Shown here one piece after another: positions 44,725 to 55,444 of a DNA stretch of 64,000 bases (within the stretch, counting starts at the first letter, position 1; each line of letters begins with the position of its first letter). The notes beneath the pieces are model-generated. The model did no database searches and was not told the origin of the DNA. It saw nothing but the letters and a program-made list of their open reading frames with translations. Origin of the DNA: Ophioceras dolichostomum (lineage: Eukaryota; Ascomycota; Sordariomycetes; Magnaporthales; Ophioceraceae); the NCBI GenBank assembly GCA_003049485.1, contig PYST01000090.1, positions 54,195 through 118,194 of the forward strand, in the 5' to 3' direction. Position numbers and translations under genes: made by a program.

Positions 44725-45385
44725 GTGGTCCAGGTTTTATTCTCATCAAAGGAGGCTGGTGTACAAAGAACCCACGGACTGTACAAAGCGAACACGGAAT
44801 CGTCACATAACAATGTCATACATATGGCGGCTCAGTCATCGGAGTACGGGGGGAGGACGGGAGGGCGTCCTCAGAAACCAACATCACATTATATTCCCAC
44901 TATGGCATGGCAGGGCGAAACCCAAACGCACCCGAGCCGCCAGTAACGAGACAATGAAAGAATATTATTATGACTGGATGATTCTTGCCCAAATTGCTTT
45001 CGTCGTCATTTCTTTGCTTTGGTTCATGAAATCAAGATGATGATGAGTTGTCTCGAGTCGTGATTGAACAATGGGTACCACCCCTGAGCCCTTGGTTGGC
45101 ACTCGGCGATCTCGCCACGATATTTCCATTTCATAAGCCACAATACAAATTGTTCACGTTGCTCAGCGTTTCCGATCTGGATGCTGTCACAATTACTTGT
45201 CACCTCTGGAGGCTCTCGACTCAGATATCCGTGCCCTTGTTCATTCGACTGCTTTAAGATGCGAGGGCTGTCCCATCGTGAAGATGCTGTACCCGAATCA
45301 TGGAAAAGGGCCATCAGGCAACTTTGATATCAGCAAAACAAAACAAAGCAAAAACAAAAAAGAAGCCAATAGTAGACGATCCAGG
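44725..45385. other. Intergenic between surface protein and hypothetical protein
   Basis: About 660 bp, AT-richer than its surroundings in the second half. No independent gene seen. Confidence 0.45.
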
Positions 45386-45928
45386 ATGAATTCTCTACAA
45401 GAGCGTAGTTATCTTCAAGAGCTAAACGCAAGAGCATGCCTCTATTCGGCGGCCACCACCGAGGGTATCAGGAGACTCTCTGTCCGGGACGCTATCGAAG
45501 ATCTCGCGGCTTGGGCGATCTTGCACGCGGCAAGATATCTGTACTGTATATGGTCAGGCTCCGCGCATGGCGCGGAGGAGCTGACGATAAGAATGATGGA
45601 GGCGCTTAGGGCGAACGATGTGCTGTGGACTCTGGACGAGGAAGATTTCTGCTTGCTCGTGGGCTGCGCCTTGGAAATGGCGGCGGTGGTCAGGAGGGAT
45701 ATCAGGAGGCCGGCGCTCCCGATCGACGCCGGCGACATTCGGCTTTACCTGGAGGTCGTCTGGGAAGTTACGCGCAAGGCCTTGAGAAAGCATCAGCGGC
45801 TGCCGACGGAGGTGGAGCTTAGGGGTTTTATGATGCAGCATTTCGTGCGGAAGATCGTGAAGCAGCGTCGAATGCCGAACAACCGTCAGTACCAGAAATG
45901 GTTGAAAGATATAGAAAATATGTTTTGA
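45386..45928 (+). CDS. Hypothetical helical protein, 180 residues
   Basis: Single open exon from MNSLQERSYLQELNARACLYS to IENMF. Codon third positions are G/C-rich over most of its length (for example ALRANDVLWTLDEEDFCLLVGC), unlike the flanking intergenic DNA. It has no signal peptide or transmembrane helix; the sequence is mostly predicted helix with a basic C-terminal part (RKIVKQRRMPNNRQYQKWL). An in-frame ATG further upstream (45287) would add a Lys/Asn-rich stretch that looks non-coding, so I take 45386. I do not recognise the family. Confidence 0.5.
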   Translation: MNSLQERSYLQELNARACLYSAATTEGIRRLSVRDAIEDLAAWAILHAARYLYCIWSGSAHGAEELTIRMMEALRANDVLWTLDEEDFCLLVGCALEMAAVVRRDIRRPALPIDAGDIRLYLEVVWEVTRKALRKHQRLPTEVELRGFMMQHFVRKIVKQRRMPNNRQYQKWLKDIENMF

Positions 45929-46491
45929 ACAGCGGAGCTCAACTTTGAATCCGAATCGTTTCTAATGATCCTCGTATGCCTCGGGGGGAGCATGACCCCC
46001 TTTCCCTTAACGGTCAGGAAGGCTGGCAGCCAATCGCTTTCAACGCAGTGACGATCTATAGCAAGAGAACCAGGCCTCTTATTAGCTGCGCTTCGGAGAC
46101 GATGGTGTTTTGTGAGACGAAAATAATCTGATGGTGATTGATGATGAGAATGATGATGATGGAGGAGGAGGTGGTGATTCTGATGATGACAAGAAAGCGA
46201 TTCGTCCTCCGCTGGTGAGTTGAAGCCTAACAATTTTCCACATTCACTGAACCGTTGCCGACACATTGCCGGACTCACTGTCGTCAACATTCATCAACAC
46301 TGTCTGATTAGATTGACCATCAAACCGACTGACCATCAAAATGTCGCTGAAAGTCATCAGATCAATTGCAAAATAAGCCCTTCTTCACGATGATTTCGAG
46401 ACGTCCAATAGAATTCCCCACTCGATAAATCCCTCACTGCTCCCCGACCTCCAGAGTCTGCCTTTGCTCCCCCACCCGCTCACCAAAAGCG
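45929..46491. other. Intergenic upstream of AFG1
   Basis: 563 bp; contains a GATGAT/GGAGGA-rich low-complexity tract at about 46135-46195. The last 100 bp are C-rich leader. Confidence 0.5.
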
Positions 46492-48699
46492 ATGAGGAGG
46501 GGCATCGCCACGGCGGTGACCATCACCGATCCCCTTGTTAAGTACAAGTCGCTAGTCTCGACGGGCGTTTACCTCCCAGACCCGGCACAGCACCGCCTAG
46601 CTCTCCATCTGCAGAAGCTCTACGCGCGCCTGAAGGACTACACCCCTTCGCCCGAGTACCGCGCCCGCCTGCAGCAGGCCTCCCGGGCTCTCGATGCTGC
46701 CCGCGCTAGGGAGGCCGTGGGGAACGACGTTGAGCTCTCCGCGCCAGGCCACCCGATTCGGAGGAATCCCCTCTTTGCCCGGCTCCTGCAGTCGTTATCG
46801 GCCAAGAATGGACCCGGTGGCGGCGCGGACACGCTCGCTCTCACGCGTGTGCTGACGAGCCACCAGGCCGCAGCAGAGGCCGACTCGCCCAGAGGCTTAT
46901 TTCTCTCAGGAGAGGTGGGCACGGGCAAGTCGATGCTGCTGGACATTCTCGTAGACGGTCTGCCGACAAAGCTGAAGCGGCGATGGCACTTCAACACCTT
47001 CATGCTGCATGCCTTCTCGCGCCTGGAGCAGTTCCGGAGAGAAGCCGAGGCAGCCGCGGTGGCAGTGCACCGGAATGGACAGAGCGAACAGCTGGAGCCA
47101 CGTTTGCAGTACTCTATCATGTGGCTGGCCAGGGAGATGGTCGAAGTGGGCCCGATATTGTTCCTCGATGAGTTCCAGATGCCCGATCGCACGACGTCCA
47201 AGCTGCTCAGCAACCTTTTTATCGCCTTCTTCCAGCTGGGTGGCGTCCTAGTTGCCTCGTCCAACCGCATGCCCGAGGAGCTGGAAAGGGCATCTGGTGC
47301 GGGATCGGCGTATGCAATTCCTGCCAGTAGAGGCGGCTTGGTCGGCAGGATCCTGAGCGGCGTCGTTGGCAATGCTGGTGGCGCCGCTGCTGGGAGGAGC
47401 TCCAAAGGTGAGCTCTACGGGCCGACGAGTGACTTTGCCACCTTCTTGGAAGTGTTGAAGGCGAGGTGCGATTTTTATCACATCGATGGCTCGAGGGACT
47501 GGAGGCGGCGAGATATGGAGCACTCTGGTACCTCGTCTACTTTCAGGAGCTCGCCTACGATCAGCACAGAGGTAGAACCAGTTTCATTAACGGGCAGCAG
47601 GAATGCGTCTTCTTCGACGCCGCCTGAAACGACCGGGATGACGAAAGAAGACGAAGGAGGTGGCGCCAAAGCTACGAAGATCCCGAGCAGATATATGTTA
47701 CGATCTGATGACTGCACCGCATGGGGTCAAGCCGTGGCAGAGGTGGCCGAGGCGTCCGACGCGGAGGCGATTCCATGGGCGCCAGCGACTTTGATGGTCT
47801 ACGGGAGGCGCGTGGCAGTCCCCCGGCATCACCAAGGCGCGACACTCTGGGACTTCGAAGACCTCGCCTCCTCGTTCGGGCCCGCCGACTACATCACCCT
47901 TGCCTCCAGCTACCACACCTTCATCGTCGACAACGTGCCGGTCCTGTCCGCGGCGCGCAAGAACGAGGCCAGGAGATTCATCACGTTCCTGGACGCCCTG
48001 TACGAGGCGCGGTGCAAGCTAGTGTTGAGGGCTGAAGCTGGGCCAGACGACCTTTTCTTCCCGGAGGTGAAAATAACGACTACGCGACAGCGAAAAGGCG
48101 CGACTAGCACCAATGGGGAGATAAGTCCTGCAACCGAAGTTGAAGCCAAAGAAGACGACGACGACGCGACCTACGCCGAGACCATTGCCGAGGTCTACCA
48201 GGACCAGATGGCGCCCTTCCGCCCAAACATATCAGCCTACGAGAACGGACTACGGACATCACGGTATGATCCAGACCAAGACTCAGACTTCGGCCTCCCG
48301 CTGCCTGCCGGCTCAACGGGTCAACAAATAATGTCAAACAAAGGCGGATCCTCGATCGATTTCGCCGACTCGGGCACCTTCACGGGCGAGGATGAGCGGT
48401 TCGCCTTCCGCCGCGCCGCGAGCAGGCTGTGGGAGCTGTGCGGCGCCCGCTGGCACGCCCGCCAGGAGCCCGGCTGGTGGCGGCCCTTGCCGCCCGAGGC
48501 GAGGCACTGGGAGGGGAGGAGGAATGAAAGGGGGACCGCTTCGACTCATTGTGTTCCGCGGCGTGACTCTGCGAGCTGCCCGAAAGGCCTTCCTGGCGGA
48601 GGTGAGGGCATGGGCGATTCCACTTCCCTCGACGAACCCGCCGGTTTGGCGAGGCATAGGGTTGAGGCGCTGAGGAAGGAAGCTCTGAGGTCCGATTGA
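46492..48699 (+). CDS. afg1: AFG1-like mitochondrial AAA-type ATPase
   Basis: Mitochondrial ATPase linked to turnover of inner-membrane subunits. Intronless, 735 residues from 46492. The family start is clear: KYKSLVSTGVYLPDPAQHRLALHLQ. Walker A is GEVGTGKS (140-147), Walker B ILFLDEFQ (FLDEF at 224-228), sensor-like VLVASSNRMPEEL. Low-complexity insertions occur after the sensor (Gly/Ala-rich, about 270-305) and after DGSRDWRRR (Ser/Thr/Glu-rich, about 345-400), making it longer than the yeast protein. After GARWHARQEPGWWRPLP the reading frame becomes Arg/Gly/Ser-rich with no family match, so the last about 60 residues could be altered by a small indel or an unseen intron. Confidence 0.9.
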   Translation: MRRGIATAVTITDPLVKYKSLVSTGVYLPDPAQHRLALHLQKLYARLKDYTPSPEYRARLQQASRALDAARAREAVGNDVELSAPGHPIRRNPLFARLLQSLSAKNGPGGGADTLALTRVLTSHQAAAEADSPRGLFLSGEVGTGKSMLLDILVDGLPTKLKRRWHFNTFMLHAFSRLEQFRREAEAAAVAVHRNGQSEQLEPRLQYSIMWLAREMVEVGPILFLDEFQMPDRTTSKLLSNLFIAFFQLGGVLVASSNRMPEELERASGAGSAYAIPASRGGLVGRILSGVVGNAGGAAAGRSSKGELYGPTSDFATFLEVLKARCDFYHIDGSRDWRRRDMEHSGTSSTFRSSPTISTEVEPVSLTGSRNASSSTPPETTGMTKEDEGGGAKATKIPSRYMLRSDDCTAWGQAVAEVAEASDAEAIPWAPATLMVYGRRVAVPRHHQGATLWDFEDLASSFGPADYITLASSYHTFIVDNVPVLSAARKNEARRFITFLDALYEARCKLVLRAEAGPDDLFFPEVKITTTRQRKGATSTNGEISPATEVEAKEDDDDATYAETIAEVYQDQMAPFRPNISAYENGLRTSRYDPDQDSDFGLPLPAGSTGQQIMSNKGGSSIDFADSGTFTGEDERFAFRRAASRLWELCGARWHARQEPGWWRPLPPEARHWEGRRNERGTASTHCVPRRDSASCPKGLPGGGEGMGDSTSLDEPAGLARHRVEALRKEALRSD

Positions 48700-49648
48700 T
48701 ATTAGTGCATATTAGTGCGATGATCTCTCAAATGAGTTAAGTTGGGATCTTGAGAATATACGATGTTTGCTTCCATCCTTTCTCGACTCGTCGAACCGAG
48801 TACCCAACGGCCCGTCCCCTCCTGCCGCACTACCGAGTCACGGCATAGCATGTAAGATGATTGGTGGCAACAGAGCTTCCCCGGATTTTCCGCCCGAATG
48901 CGGGGCCTGCCTGTCCCAGAAATAAAAACCTATTCTGCGCCGTGAATCATCAAGAATGGATCATCAACTCAGTACTGGGCTGGGGAGACCCTCACTTCCC
49001 TGATGGATGCAAAATAAATTCGTTCTGAACTCATCGTCGATGGATGTACCAGGTAGTCAGTGCCAGACACGGCGTTACACACAGAGCAAGAGATAGAGGG
49101 TTTCATCGCCAACGACGAGGAGGTGGTGGGTGCCTTGGATTCTCAATTGCCGATTTTACCGGGAAACCGGGGAAACCGGCCCCTCACCGGACGCACCAAT
49201 GAAAAGGCCGGACCCATCTGTCGCGGCGACAGGGTGGCCGGCTTTTTTTTGATGAGGAGAGTCGAGTGTGGAAGCGAGGCCTTGTCTCATCTTGGACGGA
49301 GGGGACCAACCCGGCGTGGTCACGACACCACCCATCATTGCTCTATGCCCACTCACCTTGTTTGTGGAGGGTTGGCGGACAGTGTGGGAGGTGGAGGTGT
49401 GGTATTGGTGAGAAGTAGGATATTGAGTATGCCCGGATGGCTCTTGCTTAGCGGTGCGACTGGGTATCTTTTCGCATACCCTCGCTTGTCTGGTGGTCCT
49501 GGCCTTGTTTCGAGAATAGGAAGCAAGTAGCCTTGTGCCTTTCTAGCCAGCCTGCCTCTACATAGGCCTCCTCATCTGTGAAAGCGCGTCAAAGCATCTA
49601 TTCCACCATTCTACTACTCGGCCTCGCAATGACGTGGCGCCCGCCACC
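48700..49648. other. Intergenic between AFG1 and the GT90 gene
   Basis: 949 bp without a supported gene; ORF 49060-49530 is low-complexity and Gly-rich with no features. Confidence 0.5.
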
Positions 49649-51383
49649 ATGGGCGGGATGAGGACCAGACTGAGACACAACAGACTACCAAGACAAGTCA
49701 TCGCCGGCCTAGGGTTCGGACTCGTCGTATACTGTCTCGTCTTCATCGCAACTTCTCCTACAGCGGATCACTCTCGTACCCGTCACACCTCATCATGGCT
49801 CCCATCTCTCTCTAGACAGCCGCCCAAGGCACGCCTCCATCCGTCACTCCTCGAGTCCCTGACTCTGACCCAGCAGGAATGTCGCGACGCATTTCCAGGA
49901 CTCACACTGTCTGTCGATGATGTAGTTGCTGAAGGCCCTTTCGAGGTAAAGGACACAGGGGATAGGGGACCTGTACAGGGAAAGATCCAGGATGGAAAGG
50001 TACGCTGAGTGTGACAGCTTTGAGAAGTGCTCACCGTGAGCGAATGACAACCACAATATGACAGAAAAGACAGCTGGCGGACCTGACGTTGAGATGATAC
50101 CTCTGGCAGCATGGCTCGTAACTGACTGTCATTCAGATCTACATCATCAACGCCCAAAGACGGTCTGATCTCTCGGAAGAGATGCTGAATGTAAGGATTG
50201 ATCTCTCCCGACATGACTGGCCCCCTTTCCCATCCTTACATCAGACCAGAATTCCTGAGGTAGTCAGTCTCGTCGTTAGCTCTAATACAAGAGATAATTC
50301 CAGTCCCGAACCGCCGCCCTTCACCAGCTCTACCGCGCAGTCATCACATCCCCCGAGCCGATCCCCGACACCGTCTTCTCCATCAACTTCCAAGACCAGC
50401 CCTTCGGCGTCGCGATGGGCTACAGCCGGCCAGCGGACCCGCACCTGCGAGGAAAGGGCGGAGGCGACAAGAAGCAGACGAGCGACAACAGCGACAGCAA
50501 CAGCACGAAAAACAACCGACGCTCGTTCCTAATGCCGCACTTCTCCTTCTGGTCCTGGCCACTCCCGCAAGTAGGCGGGACATTCGACCGCGCCGCAGCA
50601 GCCATCGATAAGTTCGAGGCGACGCACCCGCACGGCCTGCGCGACAAGATCCCTCGCGCCGCCTGGCGGGGAACGGTCCGGTTCGGCAACGCGCTGCAGC
50701 CGGACCTGCGCCGGCAGCTGGTGAGGGTGGCGCGGGGTAAGGACTGGGCGGACGTCGAGCCGCTCAACGAGACAGTTTCGTCGAAGTCGTCGAAGACGAA
50801 GACGACATCGTCGATGCTGCCCATCGAGCGCTTCTGCGCATACCGCTATGTGCTGCACACCGAGGGCGTCGCGTACAGCGGCAGGTTCCAGTTCCTCCAG
50901 ATGTGCCGCTCCGTGACCATCTCGCCGCCGATCCTGTGGCAGCAGCACACATCGCACCTGCTTCGCCCCGTCTTCTCCGACTCGCTCATCCTGCCGAGCG
51001 GGCTGAGCTCCGAGGACGACTCGTCCTCACGGCGTTCTTCAAAGCCGAAGCCAGAGCCGAAGCCGCTCGCCGAGCGCACGCGCAGGTCCTGGCCGGTGCG
51101 CTACCCGGCGTCGGAGGCGAACATCGTCTTCGTGGCCCACGACTGGTCCGACCTGGAGCAGACGGTCGCGTGGCTCGAGGCCCACCCGGACGTCGCGGAC
51201 GGCATCGCGCGGCGGCAGAGGGAGCTGTTCGCGAGCGGCGGGTACTTCAGCCCTGCGGCCGAGGCATGCTACTGGCGTGCGCTGATTCGAGGATGGAGCA
51301 GCGTCGCCCGTGCCGATCCGGCCGTGTGGGAGCGGAAGGAGGGCGTTCGCTTCGAGCAATTCAGTTTGACCAACCAGTTGTGA
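49649..51383 (+). CDS. Glycosyltransferase family 90 (CAP10-like)
   Basis: Golgi-type II membrane glycosyltransferase; fungal GT90 proteins include xylosyl- and glucosyl-transferases of capsule or cell-wall glycans. Three exons (49649-49999, 50137-50190, 50304-51383) give 494 residues. The ATG has a strong context (CCACCATGG). A short cytoplasmic tail precedes one anchor helix (VIAGLGFGLVVYCLVFIA, about 15-32). The catalytic part shows IDKFEATHPHGLRDKIPRAAWRG, then YRYVLHTEGVAYSGRFQFL, the CAP10/GT90 signature, and a C-terminal SDLEQTVAWLEAHPDVADGIARR. An insertion of charged repeats (near KPKPEPKP) splits the domain. Substrate cannot be read from sequence. Confidence 0.85.
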
Positions 51384-51696
51384 CACTCCCTGACACCTAC
51401 CTACACGACTTCCTGGCGGAGGCGAGAAGGGGGAGTCGCGAGTTGAGAGATTATGAGAGAACGGTGAAATGAGGGACGAGACGAGCTTTCATGTTTCCAT
51501 AGTTTCGCTCCGTAGCTTGAAGTGCAACGACGCTTGATGCCTCTAATGCCATTCATCGCTCTAACTGCAAAGCCGTTTTGCGCCGAGCGCCTGGAACGCC
51601 GCAGAATACCAGACCCAAATTTATGCGAGGGATATCAGGATCAACAGTAATTCTCCTCAAAATGAAGCATATTGCCAACCAGGCCGGGCGAGCGTC
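51384..51696. other. Convergent gap GT90 / TRAPP subunit
   Basis: 313 bp holding both 3' ends. Nothing further seen. Confidence 0.55.
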
Positions 51697-52666
51697 CTAC
51701 AGGCTGGTGACGCCAGGCGTCCACGACTCCCCTATCCGCCTCATGTCGTCCGTGAACCTGTGGCTCGTGATCTTGCGCCCACCCTGCTCGCCGGGGGGCG
51801 AGTGCTCGTCCGGGTCGAAAAATGGATTCTGCAGAAGTCGGATGTACGCCGTCTGCATCGCTTTGAAGACCTATAAATCCAGGGGGAGCATAGTATCTTG
51901 TTAGTTATCTTCTTCTCTGGTCGTCGTTGACAGCCCCGCGCAAACCCAAGACCCAGGCAGGGGACGGGGCTCTCTTCTCTTGCAAAGACGAGGGGCGAGA
52001 AGAACGAAAGCAAAACACACTCACAGGCTTCATCTCCCCATCCCTCAACCCCACCGCCGCAGCCGTCAGCGCCCCCTTCCCAATCCCACCAGCAGCACCT
52101 CCCGCGCCCGCACCGCCAGCACCACCCGCCGCAGCGGCGGCCCTAGCAGCAGCAGCAGCCCCCCCAGAACCGCTCCCACCCCCATCCGCCAGCGCAGCAG
52201 CCACGACGCTAGCATCGACCCTCCGCCCCCGCATGTCCACAACAACAACGAAGCGCACGCCCGTGTTCGTCTCGAAGCCGTACGCGGCCAGGCGCTCGTC
52301 GACGGCGTGCAGCAGGCCGAAATCGCCGCTCGTGCCCGTGCCCGTCGCGGCGTTGCGGCGAGCGCGCAGCTCGAACACGTCGAGCGTCGAGGACAGCAAG
52401 AGGCTGAACTGCAGCGGGGTGCGGACGGGGGCGAGCGTGTTGGTGGCGGCGTCGTGGGAGGGGAAGATGGAGATGTGGAGAGGGTTGTTCTGTCGTGGGA
52501 GTCAGTCAGTCAGATCAGATCAGACAGATCAGATCAACTCTACGAAACGGGTTGTTGCTTGCGAGGCTTCGAGATTGAATCTGGAGAGGGGGGCACTGTG
52601 TCGATGTTTGCTTACATTCCTCCCTATCACCCCAATGCATGCTATTGAAGGTATTGCGGTCGCCAT
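51697..52666 (-). CDS. TRAPP complex subunit, TRAPPC2L/Tca17-like (sedlin family)
   Basis: Longin-fold subunit of the TRAPP vesicle-tethering complex at the Golgi. Three exons (52666-52616, 52489-52025, 51870-51697) give 229 residues in phase. MATAIPSIACIGVIGRNNNPLHISIFP is the sedlin-type N-terminus; LLLSSTLDVFELRA and DFGLLHAVDERLAAYGFETNTGVRF form the core; the C-terminal exon reads VFKAMQTAYIRLLQNPFFDPDE and ends TPGVTSL. A Gly/Ala-rich insertion of about 50 residues (approximately 105-155) sits between core and last exon. Trs20 itself is an alternative, but the C-terminal segment fits TRAPPC2L better. Confidence 0.88.
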
Positions 52667-53092
52667 TGGCGTGGTCTGGTCGCCTGCCTCTGGTGATGGA
52701 CCAGATTTGGTGTTGGGAAATGAGCATTGATGAAGTTCTTCCTGAGAATGGCTGGAGCTGGAGCTGGAGCTCCCTGACAGGGCTCATGGTGGGGTTCTGT
52801 TAGCGGCAACGGCCTCCATACTACCCCGCTAAACCAGAGTTATAGCGTACAAGAGTGTGGCAGGCGGCTGAAGGAGTATTTACAACTTATTCCAACAACC
52901 CTCCTCGGAAGGAACCTTCTCTCAAAGTATCCAAGACCAGTCGACCAGTCCCCAGCTTAACGATTCCAATTATGTACAGCACAGCAGTTACTGAAAGGTT
53001 TTACAACAGCGTGGCTCCCTGTATTAAGCCAAGAAAACGAACACCCTCTCCTCAAATATGGCAGGGGTGGTCGCATGGATCAATCAATCATT
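52667..53092. other. Intergenic between TRAPP subunit and MCT1
   Basis: 426 bp with no gene; promoter of the TRAPP gene and 3' end of MCT1. Confidence 0.5.
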
Positions 53093-54560
53093 TCATTCCT
53101 CCTCATCCACCTCGTCCACAGCCGACTCCGTCTCCTCCAAGCCCCTGAGCGCCTCCTCGATCTCAGACGGGTCCGTGATGGCCCACACGCCCGCGCCCTT
53201 AACGACGCCCTTCCCGCGCATGCCGACCTCCTTCCCCACGAGGTTCCGCCCCACCTTCCCGGGGCCGATGCCGATCCACCTCCGGACCTTCTCCTCCTGG
53301 TCGAGGTACCGGATGCTGTCCCACCACCTGACCGTCTCGAGGCACTGGCGCGCGAGTAGGTCCTTCAGCTGGGCCTTGCTCTCGAAGGGCCGCGCGCTGA
53401 CGTTGCTAACGCAGGGCAGCTTGCCGGGCCACACGATGACGTCGTCGCCCTCGCGTCCTGGGGCCCGGCTCCGGCCGGCCAGCAGGCTCTGCATCGTCGC
53501 CACGGCGGGTTTCATGATGGGGCTGTGGAAGGGGCTGTCGCTGTTGAGGCGCACGGCGCGGGGGTCGTGTCCCAGGAACTGGCGCACGTGGGCGATGAGC
53601 GTCTTAATGCGTCCGTAGTCGCCCGAGAGCACGATCTGGTTCTTGCTGTTGATGTTGGCGATGAGCACTTGTTCGATGGGAGGCACGTCCTCGGCGCTCT
53701 CGGACTTGAGCCCTTCGCTGGTGTAGCCCAGGAAATCGTAGATGGCCTCGATCAGCGGGGCGAGATAGGCCGGTTCCGTCACGATGGCTACCATGCCGTA
53801 GTCCCCGCCGTACTGCTCCCGCGCGGCTTTTGTCGCCGCAGCCATCGACTCGGCCCGCCGCTGGACCATGCGCAGACTGTCTCGGAAGTCCATGTAGCCG
53901 CCCGCCACCAAGGCGGCAAACTCGCCCAGCGAGTGGCCCAGCGTGAAATCGACGCGGGACTCGATGGGACCGAACCCGAACTCCTTCTCAAGGATCCTCA
54001 GGATCAGGATCGAAGTCGACATAATAGCCGGTTGCGCGTGCGGAGTCGCCGTGAGTATCTTGCCCGGTCCGTTCTGTATGATGTCCGACAGCTTGTAGCC
54101 CACACAGTCGTCGATCTCTTCGACGATAGGTCGCGCCGTGGCGGGGAACGCCTCGAGCCATGGCGTTAACATGCCGACCTTCTGCACCCCCTGACCTGTT
54201 CGTGAAGGATCAATTGCCGACGTCAGTAAGGGAGGCAAGTAAGGGAGGCAGCCCTGATGCGATATTTAGCGTGCTCTAGACAACTACCGGAAACGACTCC
54301 GTGGGGTGTAATCCAGCTCTCCGGGTGGCTAACTCACCTGGAAAGAAGATGGCAGTTTTGGGCCGGTCGCCCGACCTGGGACTTGAGGGTGAAGTCGAGA
54401 CATCCCTCCGTTGCTGTGGATGTGACTGACAGGAGCTGAAAGTATTCGGAAGCAGCCTTGTCGACCTCTGGGTTGGGAACTTCCACTGATAGACCGTTTG
54501 AAGGGTGCCTCGGCGCGCAGCTGTCGCAATAGGTCTCATCATCGCCGTATCCACACGCAT
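53093..54560 (-). CDS. mct1: Mitochondrial malonyl-CoA:ACP transacylase
   Basis: Loads malonyl groups on acyl carrier protein for type II fatty-acid synthesis (lipoate precursor pathway) in mitochondria. Two exons (54560-54338, 54195-53093) give 441 residues. The first 60 residues are an Arg/Ser-rich presequence. Catalytic motifs: FFPGQGVQKVGM (oxyanion-loop Gln), GHSLGEFAAL with nucleophile Ser163, and SPFHSPIMKPA with the catalytic His. The exon junction falls inside the GQG motif, which fixes the splice sites. The Glu-rich C-terminus (ETESAVDEVDEEE) is not part of the fold. It is too short to be a cytosolic type I FAS subunit. Confidence 0.93.
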
Positions 54561-55444
54561 GTGCTCTTCAGGATTGGGGAGAAGAAAAGAGGAAGAGGCC
54601 CGAGGGCGCGGGTGATGGAGATTGACGGCCTACAGCATCCAGACTAAGCTATCCATGACAAGGCGGTTCGCGGAGGTCGCAACATTTGGGTGAGCGATGA
54701 AATCTTGTAGGTAAGGTATACAGGTGTGAGTGAGTTGTTGCTTTTCTTTGAATCCTGTCGGGAAGGACAAACGTCACCACGTTGGAGCGGCAGCTCCCAG
54801 CCGGCCCAGCCCAGAACCCCAACAAAATCCCAAATCTAACTGCGGCAGCCCAGGATCACCCTGTGGCGTCGGCTCACTGCAGCAGGCACAGTGGGGAGCT
54901 GCAACCCTGAAACCCCTCTCCTTGGGATCCCCACGTGTGGAGTGGCCGCTAAGAGCACGGCGATTCCCAGCAGAGGACGCGAGGCTCGTGCCTTTGTAAG
55001 GTTTTCCGCTTGCATCCGTGAGAAAAGATGGAGAGAAGACAGAAGGTTGATAGAAAACATATTTGGGCGACATGAAAGCAGTCTTGGGCCAGTTGCCTCA
55101 GCATGACTTTGTTGATTGTGCCTCTTCAGAGAACCTTTATCACTCGATGTCCGACTTCGGATTGCAAAGCCAAGCCATCATTCTTGTCGTGGACCTTCCA
55201 GCAGTCATCAATGATGCTTATCGCGTTATCGGCCAGTGAGGGCGATGGCACTTTGGAATGCACACTTTTCGTGACGAATGCATCACCGTTCCATGGCATC
55301 CCTTTGTCAGTGATTAAGTTAGTTGCCAAAACCACACTCCACGTTCTGTGCCTTTCCTTTTTTTTTCCCCCAGTGGTTCCCATTTTTGTCTCTTCATGTT
55401 GTCCCTGCTTCTCCTGCACTGCGTGCCTAATATTTGTTCCCACC
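54561..55444. promoter_or_regulatory. Divergent promoter region MCT1 / DnaJ protein
   Basis: 884 bp. The plus-strand ORF at 55103-55813 overlaps the DnaJ first exon and intron in another frame and is not supported. C/T-rich leader sequence lies just before 55445. Confidence 0.4.

Noticed and set aside
53525..54169. 214-codon plus-strand ORF
   Set aside because: Antisense shadow of MCT1.
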